From NCBI GenBank assembly GCA_051418075.1, contig JBPRGG010000172.1:124001-188000 (forward strand): DNA of 64,000 nucleotides, read 5' to 3'. Positions 50,927 to 59,795 of this stretch are shown one piece after another (position 1 is the first letter of the stretch; each line of letters opens with the position of its first letter). This stretch comes from JBPRGG01 sp051418075 (GTDB lineage: Bacteria > Bacteroidota > Bacteroidia > Cytophagales > Cyclobacteriaceae). Under the pieces are notes generated by a model. The model had not been told where the DNA came from. It saw only the letters and a program-made list of their open reading frames with translations, and searched no databases. A program made the position numbers and the translations under genes.

Positions 50927-52699
50927 ATGAAAAAGTTACTGTTGTTTATCATTGCTGCAGGACTTTTATCCTGTAGTGGCTCAGAAAAAATTCAAATGAA
51001 TTCAGGACAAGATTTGATTCGGATTAATCAGGTGGGCTACTACCCTGATGCTCCTAAAATAGCGGTTATAGCGGCTGATACTGAAGGTGATTTTGAAATA
51101 ATTAATACATCAGATTCCGGGGTGGTATTTTCCGGGCAACTTGAAGGACCTTTCACATCCTCCTTTTCAGATAAACAAACCTATCAGGCCGATTTTTCAG
51201 CTTTTACTCAACCAGGAAACTATGTACTGCAGGTTGATGAGATAGGATACTCATATCCTTTTGATATTAAGGCGGAAGTTTATTTGCCCCTGGCTAAAGC
51301 CGCTTTGAAATCATTTTATTACCAAAGGGCTTCCACGGAACTACCTCAACAATTTGCCGGTAAATGGTTCAGGAGGGCAGGTCATCCTGATGATGAGGTA
51401 AAAGTTCATCCTTCAGCTGCTACAGAATACCGTCCTGAAGGGACAACTATCAATTCGTCTCTGGGTTGGTATGATGCTGGGGATTATGGCAAGTATATCG
51501 TAAATTCTGGCATTAGCACAGCTACTTTAATGGCCTTATACCAGGATTTTCTTGCCTATTCGAATACATTAAGCTTAAACATTCCTGAAACAACCAATCA
51601 GGTGCCTGATCTGCTGGATGAGATCCTGTGGAATATTCGCTGGATGCTGACTATGCAGGATCCCAATGATGGTGGTGTCTATCATAAAATGACCACAGCT
51701 AACTTTGAAGGTATGGTGATGCCGGATCAAGCTACTTCCACCCGTTTTGTTATTCAAAAAAGTACGGCAGCCAGTCTGGATTTTGCTGCCGTTATGGCCC
51801 AGGCCAGCCGGATATATCAGGTTTTTGAGCAGCAATATCCGGGTCTGGCGGATTCCTGCCTCACCTCAGCAGAAAATGCCTGGCAATGGGCCCGGGAAAA
51901 CCCGGAGCAGATCTATGATCAAAATGCCATGAATGCACAATATGACCCGGATGTCAACACTGGCGCTTATGGCGATGAAAACCTGGAAGATGAGTTTAAT
52001 TGGGCTGCATCTGAATTGTATATTACCACGCTGGATGATCAATTTTACAATCAGATCAATTTTATTCCCTGGGAAAATTTTCAAATACCAGGCTGGCCCC
52101 AGGTGCAACTTTTGGGTTATTATAGTCTGATCCGGGAAAAAGAAAGATTGCCGGCAGATGTTCAGACTGAAATAAATCAGCTGGAACAAAAAATGATCAG
52201 TTTTGCCAATCAAATGATACAAGAGGTGGAGTATCAGGCCTATAAAACCATTATGGAGAAGGATATGGCCAATTTTGTCTGGGGCAGCAATGCCGTAGCA
52301 TCCAACCAGGGAATTGCGCTTATTCAGGCTTATCAAATATCCAAGGATCAAAAATATTTAAATTACGCCCTGTACCAACTGGATTATTTGTTGGGGAAAA
52401 ATGCCACTGGTTATTCTTACGTAACAGGTTTTGGTGAAAAAACACCCATGTTTATACACCATAGACCTTCGGAAGCAGATCAGATAGAAGATCCTGTTCC
52501 CGGATTTTTGGTGGGTGGACCTAATCCGGGTCAACAGGACCGGGAGGATTATGACTCAGATATTCCGGATGAATCATATGTGGATGTGGTAGGTTCCTAC
52601 GCCTCCAATGAAATTGCTATCAACTGGAATGCACCTTTTGTTTATCTTACTGCCGCGCTTGAGGCATTACAATATCAGGCTGGATACGCTAATAAGTAA
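50927..52699 (+). CDS. GH9 endoglucanase lipoprotein (cellulase)
   Basis: A 590-residue glycoside hydrolase family 9 enzyme that cleaves beta-1,4-glucans by inversion. The lipobox is AAGLLSCSG (Cys about 17), so it is anchored at the cell envelope. An N-terminal Ig-like CelD_N domain (about 29-118; RINQVGYYPDAPKIAVI) precedes the (alpha/alpha)6 barrel. The catalytic base lies in GWYDAGDYGKY (D183 and D186) and the acid is E562 in ASNEIAINWNAP. The HHRPS segment near 500 binds substrate in family members. It has its own terminators on both sides and is probably monocistronic. Confidence 0.93.
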   Translation: MKKLLLFIIAAGLLSCSGSEKIQMNSGQDLIRINQVGYYPDAPKIAVIAADTEGDFEIINTSDSGVVFSGQLEGPFTSSFSDKQTYQADFSAFTQPGNYVLQVDEIGYSYPFDIKAEVYLPLAKAALKSFYYQRASTELPQQFAGKWFRRAGHPDDEVKVHPSAATEYRPEGTTINSSLGWYDAGDYGKYIVNSGISTATLMALYQDFLAYSNTLSLNIPETTNQVPDLLDEILWNIRWMLTMQDPNDGGVYHKMTTANFEGMVMPDQATSTRFVIQKSTAASLDFAAVMAQASRIYQVFEQQYPGLADSCLTSAENAWQWARENPEQIYDQNAMNAQYDPDVNTGAYGDENLEDEFNWAASELYITTLDDQFYNQINFIPWENFQIPGWPQVQLLGYYSLIREKERLPADVQTEINQLEQKMISFANQMIQEVEYQAYKTIMEKDMANFVWGSNAVASNQGIALIQAYQISKDQKYLNYALYQLDYLLGKNATGYSYVTGFGEKTPMFIHHRPSEADQIEDPVPGFLVGGPNPGQQDREDYDSDIPDESYVDVVGSYASNEIAINWNAPFVYLTAALEALQYQAGYANK

Positions 52700-52713
52700 G
52701 TTTTATTTATTTT

Positions 52714-52756
52714 CAGACCAGGATCAACGACATAGTTGGCTTGACCTGGTCTGTTT
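52714..52756 (+). terminator. Stem-loop after the GH9 gene
   Basis: CAGACCAGG (52714-52722) pairs with CCTGGTCTG (52745-52753). The stem continues with TCAA (52724-52727) and TTGA (52741-52744) after a one-base bulge, leaving a 13-nt loop. It begins 15 bp after the GH9 stop. Only a short T run follows, so it may be a weak terminator or mRNA-stabilising stem. Confidence 0.5.
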
Positions 52757-52832
52757 GTAAATAAACGGGGTTTTTCGTAAAACAACTATCAAAATAGTTT
52801 TTAAACTGAAAAATTCGTAGTATATTTATATA

Positions 52833-53201
52833 ATGAAAAAATTAACCAGGAGAGAAGAACAGGTCATGCTGATAATATGGGATTTAGGTCCATGTTTTGT
52901 CAAAGATATTATGATTAGGATACCATCTCCCAAACCTCACTACAACACCATTTCATCACTGGTACGGAGTCTGGAGGAAAAAGATTATGTAACACATAGG
53001 GTATATGGCAATACACATCAGTATTTTCCTTTGGTAGATCGCGAAGATTACAAAATTCAAACTCTGCAAAAGGTAGTCAATAACTTTTTCGGAAACTCCT
53101 ACTGCAGCATGGTTTCATATTTCGTGGAAAAACAGAAAATCTCGCCGGAGGAACTGGAAGATCTGATGCAGGAAATTCAAAAAGGCAAGCAAAATGAGTA
53201 A
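52833..53201 (+). CDS. BlaI/MecI/CopY family transcriptional repressor
   Basis: A 122-residue winged-helix repressor. The family start KLTRREEQVMLIIWDLGPCF (residues about 3-22) is followed by the recognition helix region PKPHYNTISSLVRSLEEKDYV. The C-terminal half mediates dimerisation and carries the proteolysis-sensitive site in BlaI relatives. It is followed 4 bp later by an M56 (BlaR1-like) protein, the standard pairing, in which the membrane protein cleaves the repressor upon a signal. It probably represses its own operon; no operator palindrome was found in the 130 bp upstream. Confidence 0.92.
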   Translation: MKKLTRREEQVMLIIWDLGPCFVKDIMIRIPSPKPHYNTISSLVRSLEEKDYVTHRVYGNTHQYFPLVDREDYKIQTLQKVVNNFFGNSYCSMVSYFVEKQKISPEELEDLMQEIQKGKQNE

Positions 53202-53205
53202 ATAA

Positions 53206-54621
53206 ATGTTGAGTAAATTATTATTATCCTCCCTTATTTTAAGTATTTTCTATTTGGCTTATCTGTTGATATTAAAAAGAGAAACTTTTTTTCCATTAAA
53301 CCGTATTTTCCTGCTCTCCGGATTGATTGCATCATTTACCATACCCTGGATGAATTTGAATGTGCTAACAAATGGAGCCATGTCACTGCCTGAAACAGCG
53401 GATATAGCAATGTTTCATTTTATCCCCCGGCAAATGGAAGTCTCACATCCTGCTACAAGTTTTTCCTGGTATTATGGGCTCTATGGGCTGGGAATTAGCT
53501 TTTTGATGACCCGGTTTGTATGGTTGATATATCAAATATTTCATTTGGTCGGTCAGAGCACTACCCAAAAATCGGGCAGCCATACAATTTGCTTGATGGA
53601 ACAAAAGGACGCACCTTTTTCATTTTTTAAATTCATTTTTATACCCCGAGAATTAGCCAAGCAAAGTCCTGAACTGGATCAGATCCTGTTGCATGAAAAG
53701 ATACACAGCAAACAGTGGCATTCTTTTGATCGAATCCTATTAGAATTAGCTATCATTATACAGTGGATTAATCCATTAGTGTGGCTATATAAAAAGGAAT
53801 TGATCCTGTGTCATGAATATCTGGCTGATCAGGGGGTCACGCGGAAATTCAACAAAACTGCCTATCAGACCCTACTGGTAGATCAAATGCAAAGAATAGA
53901 GCATTCTTCAGTCATTAATCAGTTTAATTCTTCAATAAAAAAGCGAATCCTTATGATGAATCAAATCAGATCCAGAAAATGCAACCAGGCTAAATATTTA
54001 ATTTTGTTTCCCTTATTCATGCTGGCTTTTTTAGCCTGTAATTTGGTGGAAAGAGATGTCTTTGAACAGGAACTTAACCTGGTTAATCAAGATGGATCAT
54101 ATATGGTAAAAGGCAAGATTTTGGACCTGGAAACAAATAAACCTTTACCTGGGGTTAACATTATCATAAAGGGCACTTCAATTGGAACTGTTTCTGATCT
54201 TTCAGGAAATTACCACATCATGATACCAAAAGACCGGAATGAGTTGATATTTGCCTTTGTAGATAAAAAAACTTTACAGACTGAAACAGACCCGGTAACC
54301 AATGAAATGCTGGTGCTGCTGGCAAATAAGAGTTCAGATCAGGAGTCCATAGTGGGTATGGCTTCTAAAGTCATTCTGGAAAATCAGAATGAAATGCCTG
54401 CTATAGATATCAGGGATGCCGACAAAATTTACAAATTTAAATCTCCCAGCAAAAACCCAATGTTTATTATAGATGGAAAAGTGGTGGAAAAGAGTGATTT
54501 TAAAAATTTAGATCCCAATCATATCAAAAAAATAGAAGTCCTCAATCAGGCTCATGTTCGTGATCTGCCGAAATATGATCCTAATGAAAAAGATGGAGTG
54601 ATTATCATCACTACCAAATAG
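53206..54621 (+). CDS. BlaR1-like M56 membrane metallopeptidase with CarboxypepD_reg and TonB-plug-like tail
   Basis: A 471-residue sensor-protease. Four membrane helices occur in the first 270 residues (about 1-20, 35-52, 85-106 and 264-282). The zinc-protease motif is H163-E164-K-I-H167 in LLHEKIHSKQWHS, intact. After the fourth helix, residues about 303-370 form a carboxypeptidase-regulatory-like domain (MVKGKILDLETNKPLPGVNI, then TVSDLSGNYHI). Residues about 405-471 resemble a TonB-receptor plug (NPMFIIDGKVVEKSDFKNLD, then KDGVIIITTK). In place of the penicillin-binding sensor of true BlaR1, these periplasmic domains probably sense or bind another partner. Confidence 0.88.
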   Translation: MLSKLLLSSLILSIFYLAYLLILKRETFFPLNRIFLLSGLIASFTIPWMNLNVLTNGAMSLPETADIAMFHFIPRQMEVSHPATSFSWYYGLYGLGISFLMTRFVWLIYQIFHLVGQSTTQKSGSHTICLMEQKDAPFSFFKFIFIPRELAKQSPELDQILLHEKIHSKQWHSFDRILLELAIIIQWINPLVWLYKKELILCHEYLADQGVTRKFNKTAYQTLLVDQMQRIEHSSVINQFNSSIKKRILMMNQIRSRKCNQAKYLILFPLFMLAFLACNLVERDVFEQELNLVNQDGSYMVKGKILDLETNKPLPGVNIIIKGTSIGTVSDLSGNYHIMIPKDRNELIFAFVDKKTLQTETDPVTNEMLVLLANKSSDQESIVGMASKVILENQNEMPAIDIRDADKIYKFKSPSKNPMFIIDGKVVEKSDFKNLDPNHIKKIEVLNQAHVRDLPKYDPNEKDGVIIITTK

Positions 54622-54711
54622 ATCCTTTTACCAACTCAATAGGTGGATATCAACTTTAAAAGATCATAAAAAATAATACCCTGATCATTACTTTTTTGAA
54701 CCGATCTCTTC

Positions 54712-54719
54712 TATTTTTG
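54712..54719 (+). promoter_or_regulatory. -7 box before the MFS gene
   Basis: TATTTTTG matches TAnnTTTG exactly and lies 29 bp before the ATG at 54749. A TTTG at 54695-54698 is only 13 bp upstream, shorter than the usual spacing. Confidence 0.4.
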
Positions 54720-54748
54720 CACGTTTTGTTTTTGAAACGGTGTAATCA

Positions 54749-55921
54749 ATGGATGAATTAGTCAGGCAGCGGATCAGTTTAAGCAGTTATTTTTTTATTT
54801 CCGGATTATGCTTTGCCAGCTGGGCATCCCGTATTCCTACTATTAAAACCTCTTTTGAGTTGAATGAAGCGGAATTAGGCAGCATTTTGTTTGCCATGCC
54901 CATCAGTTCATTAATCGGGCTGCCCATTTCTGGTTGGCTGGTGGAAAAATTTGATAGCCGCTGGCCCCTGTTTATATCTTTCATTTTTCATGCCTTATTT
55001 CTTCTATTCATAGGTGTAGCCGATACTGTATTTTTATTTACCACAGCTATTTTTTTGTTTGCCTTTTCTAACCGCATCTCAAATATCGCCATGAATACCC
55101 AGGCCATCAACCTGCAAAATAAATTTACTAAAAAGATCAATGGATCATTTCATGGCTTATGGAGCCTGGGAGGAATTGCTGGGGTAGGTGTTACCACGCT
55201 AATGGTGGCCCTAAACATTAGTCTGCAACTCCACTTCCTGATCATTACTTTAATGGTTTTGATTATGACCATGATAGCATTTCCCAATTTGCTTAAAAAA
55301 GATAAATCTCATTCCGGAGGCTTTTCCCTGAAAAAGCCGGATCCCATGGTAATGATCCTGGGAATCCTGATCTTTTTTGCGGCCATTTGTGAAGGAGGAA
55401 TGTTCGACTGGAGTGGCATTTTTTTTAAAGAAGTAGTAAATGTGGAAATATTTACTGCTGGCTATTTGATGTTTATGAGCAGCATGGCTTTTTCCCGGTT
55501 TTTGTCAGACTGGCTGATCCAACACCTGGGTATGCCTCGCATGTTTTTACTCAGTTCATTTCTAATCGTACTGGGATTGCTAATGGCCATTCTTTATCCC
55601 AATTTCTGGATGGCGTTGATTGGTTTTATGATAGTAGGAGCAGGAACTGCCTCAGTGGTTCCTATGGTATTTACATTAGCCGGTAAGTCCAAAAGGTATT
55701 CTCCCGGTATTGCTATCTCCCTGATTGCTACCTTTGCCCTGGTCGGGTTTATGATCGGGCCACCACTGATCGGGTATATAGCTCATGCCTTTAATCTGCG
55801 TTTTTCATTTTTATTCATTGCCTTAAACGGCTTGCTGATTTTTCCAACTGCACTGTACTATTTCAAACGACATAAAGGGAGGCAGGAAATAGCCGTATCT
55901 CCCAATTTAGGAGAAATATAA
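54749..55921 (+). CDS. Major facilitator superfamily transporter (YbjJ-like)
   Basis: A 390-residue transporter with about twelve helices. It begins with the family-typical FFISGLCFASWASRIPTIKTS, and the segment NIAMNTQAINLQ then GSFHGLWSLGGIAGVG (about residues 113-148) is characteristic of the YbjJ/fucose-permease-like branch. The C-terminal half has GAGTASVVPMVFTLAG. The substrate is unknown. It is transcribed alone, from a probable promoter at 54712. Confidence 0.85.
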   Translation: MDELVRQRISLSSYFFISGLCFASWASRIPTIKTSFELNEAELGSILFAMPISSLIGLPISGWLVEKFDSRWPLFISFIFHALFLLFIGVADTVFLFTTAIFLFAFSNRISNIAMNTQAINLQNKFTKKINGSFHGLWSLGGIAGVGVTTLMVALNISLQLHFLIITLMVLIMTMIAFPNLLKKDKSHSGGFSLKKPDPMVMILGILIFFAAICEGGMFDWSGIFFKEVVNVEIFTAGYLMFMSSMAFSRFLSDWLIQHLGMPRMFLLSSFLIVLGLLMAILYPNFWMALIGFMIVGAGTASVVPMVFTLAGKSKRYSPGIAISLIATFALVGFMIGPPLIGYIAHAFNLRFSFLFIALNGLLIFPTALYYFKRHKGRQEIAVSPNLGEI

Positions 55922-55986
55922 TTATTGACTTTCTTAAAACATTTTTTGCCTACAAATAGATTATCTATTGTTGACCTTTCCTAAAT

Positions 55987-56328
55987 ATGTTTTTAGATAT
56001 TTTATTGATTTTAGCTGTTTTTTATCTGTCTATTCCTGCATTGGCTGGTTACTTTGCTGCTTCTTATGGAAAAAGTTTCTGGTTTTGGTTTTTTTATGGA
56101 TTAATCTTCCCCGTCATAGCACATTTCCATTTATTGTTATACATTTCTTTTGAAGAAAGAAGGGTGCAGAAACAATTTCATATGTCTTTGCAGGAAGAAA
56201 GGCATATGGATCAATTAATCAAAAGCACAATCCGGGAAATTGGCGGTGAACCGGAAAAAACAGAACAACCATACCATCATTCATATTATTTTATCTACAG
56301 GATCTTTAAAAAGAAACTGGTAGATTAA
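55987..56328 (+). CDS. Small membrane protein, unknown
   Basis: A 113-residue protein with two membrane helices (about 2-24 and 30-52), followed by a hydrophilic tail rich in Glu, Gln and His. I do not recognise a family. The second helix ends with HLLLYISFEERR, and the tail looks amphipathic and cytoplasmic. It has good codon use and sits between an MFS gene and a DUF2459 gene on the same strand, so I consider it real. Confidence 0.6.
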   Translation: MFLDILLILAVFYLSIPALAGYFAASYGKSFWFWFFYGLIFPVIAHFHLLLYISFEERRVQKQFHMSLQEERHMDQLIKSTIREIGGEPEKTEQPYHHSYYFIYRIFKKKLVD

Positions 56329-56399
56329 TTCCTCTTTTTCTTATTTATTAGAAATACAATATCCCACCAGTCAGTTATTTATAAAAAACGCGTTAAATT

Positions 56400-57023
56400 T
56401 TGAAGTTGCTTTTTTCAAAATTCCTGTTTTTATTCCTGGTAGCAGAACTTTTTGCACAAAAAGAACAGCACACCATCTATGTGGCCAGTATTAGCTGGCA
56501 TACCGGTCTGCTGATACCAGGAGAAGCCCTGCCCGACAGCATTTGGCCGGGTCGCACCAATTTCAGCCAATTTGAATACCTTGAGATTGGTTGGGGAGAC
56601 CGGGATTTTTATCAGCATCCCAAGTTCAACCTCTGGTTTGCAGCCAAAGCCATTTTTTGGCCTACCAAAACGGCATTACATGTATTTCCTTTGAAAGATG
56701 AAGCAATTTCCATGAATTACCTGGGTAAAGTAGTACAACTTCAGGTGACTGATGAGGAGTTAAGGGCTTTGGCAGATTTCGTGCTTTCATCCTTTCAATA
56801 TACCGAACAAGGTAAATTAATTCCTTTAAAAGACGGTATTTATGCCAACAGCCAATTCTTTGCCGGTGCCAAAAAATACTTCTTTCCAAAAAACTCCAAT
56901 GTGTGGGCTGCCAAGTCGTTAAAAAAAGCCGGTTTTAAATTTGCCCCTATACTTTTTCAAACCACAGAAATGGTACTTAACCGGGCTGATAATTTTGGAA
57001 AGATTGTCCATAAAAAGGACTGA
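56400..57023 (+). CDS. DUF2459 (TIGR02117-like) secreted protein
   Basis: A 207-residue protein with a signal peptide (1-19, ending ELFAQ). The family signatures are VASISWHTGLLIPG (about 28-41), YLEIGWGDRDFYQHP, and AIFWPTKTALHVFPL; the C-terminus has GIYANSQFFAGAKKYF and NVWAAKSLKKAGF. The conserved His, Asp and Cys/Asn pattern suggests a hydrolase-like or transglutaminase-like fold, but no function is established. The start is a TTG at 56400; the signal peptide begins right there, which supports it. Confidence 0.8.
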   Translation: MKLLFSKFLFLFLVAELFAQKEQHTIYVASISWHTGLLIPGEALPDSIWPGRTNFSQFEYLEIGWGDRDFYQHPKFNLWFAAKAIFWPTKTALHVFPLKDEAISMNYLGKVVQLQVTDEELRALADFVLSSFQYTEQGKLIPLKDGIYANSQFFAGAKKYFFPKNSNVWAAKSLKKAGFKFAPILFQTTEMVLNRADNFGKIVHKKD

Positions 57024-57164
57024 CCTTTCTTATTTTTCTGGGGGAATTACTAAATTTATTCTAACTCCACTAAATAAACTGTACTATAAAAAAGTATGCA
57101 ATCATTGTTTTGTTTTGTCTAATCTGGCAGATTAGAATAGGTCAAACAAACACTTCCTCTCATT

Positions 57165-57700
57165 ATGTTAAATTTTCCAAACCCAGGGATAGAACGACTC
57201 GATCAATACATTGAGGATCAAATAGCACAGCAAAATAATAGCAGGCGAAGTAGTTCTTTTAGCCAGGAAGGGAATTATTAGTCACCTCCAAGACACATCT
57301 GTCTTAACTTATCACTGGGATCAGGTGCTGGGCCCACTTTATATATAGAAAATAATATACCTTCCGGATTGGGTAATCACCAGGAAACCCTGGCCCAGGC
57401 TATGGAAAGATTAAGTGATTTACCCTGAAATTTGAACCTGGAACTCGGTTCACGTATGGATTAATTACGGACCTGCTGGGTTTTCTGGTAGAGAAAGTTT
57501 CCGGCAGCCATTTTAGGAGTATTTGAAGCAGTATTCTCAGGGAACTTATGAATTTTTTCAATACTAAATTCCGGGTGGATCCCCACCAGAAAATGATAGC
57601 CATTATAATGACCCAATCTCAGCCGACTAAATCAGATGTGACCGGTAAATTTAAAATCCTGACTTATCAGGCATTAGATCAATCGGAAGTTACGCCATAA
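57165..57700 (+). pseudogene. Decayed class-C beta-lactamase-family (PF00144) gene
   Basis: Fragments of one serine-hydrolase reading frame occur in order but in different phases. An N-terminal piece begins at ATG 57165 (PNPGIERLDQYIEDQIAQQN). Next come TSVLTYHWDQVLGPLY near 57292, then ETLAQAMERLSDLP ending in a stop at 57427. The following phase resumes with LKFEPGTRFTYGLITDLLGF and VEKVSG (57425-57500), and a last piece FRVDPHQKMIAIIMTQSQP, then ILTYQAL, ends with TAA at 57698-57700. The missing part between the last two pieces corresponds to about 150 residues of the usual domain. Multiple frameshifts and an internal deletion make it non-functional. Confidence 0.8.
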
Positions 57701-58094
57701 ATAGGATTTGAATAATTATAGGCCTCTTGCAAAAAAAGAAACAGAAGTGGCGGCTTTTTTATGTATGACAAAAAAGGTTTCTCTCAATTTCCTACTGATG
57801 TTTTTATATTTATTTCAGGAAGTTCTTCAGCAGTCAGACTGATTTTTTGGTTGGATATTATTTAACTGAGCCCAAATAATTGTGTTTTATAAAGATAATG
57901 GGTATAAATGCTGGTATAATCCAGGTCAGATTTGTGATGATTGACCAAATTAATGTAAATTTACATTTTAAATTTTGTTCAACTGTTTTTATTCTACAAT
58001 TTCATTTGCATTATAATCCGTCAGTTTTTTAAACTTCTGTAGCATATTATTTGATGCAGTCTGATTGAGGATAAAGACCAAATTCCAATATTCA
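57701..58094. other. Non-coding gap between the beta-lactamase relic and the FKBP gene
   Basis: This 394-bp stretch has no credible gene. Its frames do not match a family I recognise. It is AT-rich toward the right end and should carry the FKBP promoter, although no exact TAnnTTTG box was found. Confidence 0.35.
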
Positions 58095-58592
58095 ATGAAA
58101 ATAGACAAACACACCGTAGCCTCAGTTACCTATGCTCTGGATGTAGACGGACAAAAGGTGGAAGAAACCGGAAAAGACAAACCCCTTACTTTTTTAGTAG
58201 GAACGGGTTCTATGATACCTGGTTTTGAACAGGAATTACTGGGAAAACAAACCGGTGACTCTTATGAAATGACTATTCCACCGGAACAAGCTTATGGAGA
58301 AGTTGATCCTAATGCGGTGGTAGACCTTTCTAAAGACATTTTTAAAGTGGAAGGACAGGTTCAGGAAGATCTTTTGCAAGTAGGTAAAGTAGTGCCCATG
58401 CAGGATCAAAATGGAAATCCTTTGCAGGGAGTGGTAAAAGATGTGGGCGATGAAACTGTTACTATGGATTTCAACCATCAACTGGCTGGAAAAACCCTTC
58501 ATTTTACCGGAGAAGTACTGGAGGTAAGAGAAGCAACTCCGGACGAGATCAGTCACGGACATGCACATGGTCCGGGAGGTCATCAGCATTAA
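58095..58592 (+). CDS. slyD: FKBP-type peptidyl-prolyl isomerase (SlyD-like)
   Basis: A cytosolic proline isomerase and chaperone. I take the ATG at 58095 (165 residues), where the family start KIDKHTVASVTYAL begins; a TTG 30 bases earlier extends the frame without homology. The FKBP part is GQKVEETGKDKPLTFLVGTG then MIPGFEQELLGKQTGDS; the inserted-in-flap domain (about 68-130) contains QDQNGNPLQGVV; and the tail is His-rich (HGHAHGPGGHQH), as in SlyD, which binds nickel. It is followed by a terminator at 58616. Confidence 0.92.
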   Translation: MKIDKHTVASVTYALDVDGQKVEETGKDKPLTFLVGTGSMIPGFEQELLGKQTGDSYEMTIPPEQAYGEVDPNAVVDLSKDIFKVEGQVQEDLLQVGKVVPMQDQNGNPLQGVVKDVGDETVTMDFNHQLAGKTLHFTGEVLEVREATPDEISHGHAHGPGGHQH

Positions 58593-58897
58593 TAATTATT
58601 ATCATTTTCAGAGGGTTTGAAGATTGATCTTTCGGAAAGATCTTCAAATCTTTTTTTCGCCATTTTTCAACAATTCTTTTTGGCAGTACTTTCTAAACTG
58701 ATCATCAATGAATATCCTGGCTCTTCAGCAGCAGGAATTTTTTAATATCTGAAGTCCCATTTGGCTGCTGATATAACCAGATAGAAAAAAACACGTACAT
58801 TGATTATAGCGAGTTGGTATCGTCCCTAAGACAGACCCATTCCGCTCACAGGCAGAAGTGTAAAGAAACAACTTCTATTCACCCAAAATTATGATCA
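58593..58897. other. Non-coding gap with the FKBP terminator
   Basis: A 305-bp stretch without a gene. It contains the terminator at 58616-58657; the remainder shows no coding frame or clear promoter for the orphan gene at 58898. Confidence 0.4.
58616..58657 (+). terminator. Terminator after the FKBP gene
   Basis: TTTGAAG (58616-58622) and ATCTTT (about 58627-58632) pair with AAAGAT (58636-58641) and CTTCAAA (58642-58648), leaving a 3-nt loop and a small left-arm bulge of 4 bases. The right arm is followed by TCTTTTTTT to 58657. It lies 23 bp after the slyD stop. Confidence 0.75.
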
Positions 58898-59437
58898 ATG
58901 GAAAACTTGAATCTGATAAGCATCCAGGGTAAGTTTGCCCCAACCTTTTGGCTTAAAAACCTCTTTGAACCGGAGCTTTTCAATATCGTGCAATCCTTAT
59001 CTTTAAAACCTGCCATTGTTATTTCCAGCCCGGCACGTACTGATATCATTTATCAAAACCACCAGGACCTTTCCCAACCTGTATTGAAGATGTGGTGTCA
59101 TTTCACCGGAAAAATTTATCAGGATCAGATTTCTAATTACTTTCATATCAAGAATGGGACCCTGAATGTGCTGGACTATTATTTTTCCAGTCTTGACTGT
59201 CTTAGCCGAAGAGAAAGGGATTTTCAATTGTATCAATCCTGTTTCAGATCTCATTATCAAATGATGCCGGCCCATCCTATTCTTACCATATTAGTAGAAT
59301 GTGACCAACACCTTCATCAAAAGAAGTCTATCTTACCAATTAAAGGAATTGGGATCAATCGAAAACCATTAAACAAAAAGATCAACCCGTCTCTGCTTAA
59401 GACCCTTGGAGTGATCGATAAAACTAACTATAATTAA
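58898..59437 (+). CDS. Hypothetical protein, unrecognised
   Basis: A 179-residue frame starting with ATG at 58898. I do not recognise a family. It has no signal peptide or membrane helix, and is rich in aromatic, His and Cys residues (WCHFTGKIYQDQISNYFHIK and LDYYFSSLDCLSRRERDF). The closing part is basic. Both flanks are long non-coding gaps, and the neighbours are unrelated. It could be a lineage-specific orphan gene; length and absence of an opposing long frame make it probably real. Confidence 0.5.
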   Translation: MENLNLISIQGKFAPTFWLKNLFEPELFNIVQSLSLKPAIVISSPARTDIIYQNHQDLSQPVLKMWCHFTGKIYQDQISNYFHIKNGTLNVLDYYFSSLDCLSRRERDFQLYQSCFRSHYQMMPAHPILTILVECDQHLHQKKSILPIKGIGINRKPLNKKINPSLLKTLGVIDKTNYN

Positions 59438-59795
59438 AATTCAATAGGGAGGCATCTATTGAGACTATTTAGGTTTCTTGTTTTTATCAGGTGAATGATC
59501 ATTATTTGTTTCTTCTGCCTGTTTTAATTGTTGTTGCTTTGCTACCCATCTGTCAAAAGGGCTCAGATAAATATCATCAACTTTGATGCTGTTACTCGAT
59601 TTCATTAACAAAAATATTTTAAGTTCTTATTTAATTAAACTGCTTGACCACTTTTTCTGTTGTTTTGGCAGGTTACCAAGATGTTATATTACGATGAATT
59701 TAATATTTTTACCGATAAATCACGCAATAAAAGTATCTGGTGTAAGATTAAATAGAAATTAAACGTATTTGAAGGTCCTGACTTTTGTTACATCA
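59438..59795. other. Gap with one possible 46-residue minus-strand gene
   Basis: The 358-bp gap between the orphan gene and the NmrA-like gene contains one small minus-strand frame (59465-59605), listed separately. The remaining bases show no coding frame, promoter or terminator that I could support. Confidence 0.4.
59465..59605 (-). CDS. Possible small protein (46 residues)
   Basis: A minus-strand frame from ATG 59605 to TAG 59465-59467. It is very polar: KSSNSIKVDDIYLSPFDRW, then VAKQQQLKQAEETNND and a Lys-rich end. I do not recognise it. Its codon use is similar to that of neighbouring genes, and a short DDIYLSPFDRW segment looks structured, but nothing proves expression. Confidence 0.35.
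   Translation of the reverse strand: MKSSNSIKVDDIYLSPFDRWVAKQQQLKQAEETNNDHSPDKNKKPK

Noticed and set aside
51866..52351. Minus-strand 161-residue frame with apparent hydrophobic stretches
   Set aside because: It lies fully antisense to the GH9 catalytic domain, which has intact catalytic residues.
57400..57603. Minus-strand 67-residue frame
   Set aside because: It lies antisense to the beta-lactamase-family relic and matches no family.
57720..57762. Possible hairpin terminator after the beta-lactamase relic
   Set aside because: GGCCTC and GGCGGC flank an A-rich loop but do not pair well enough.
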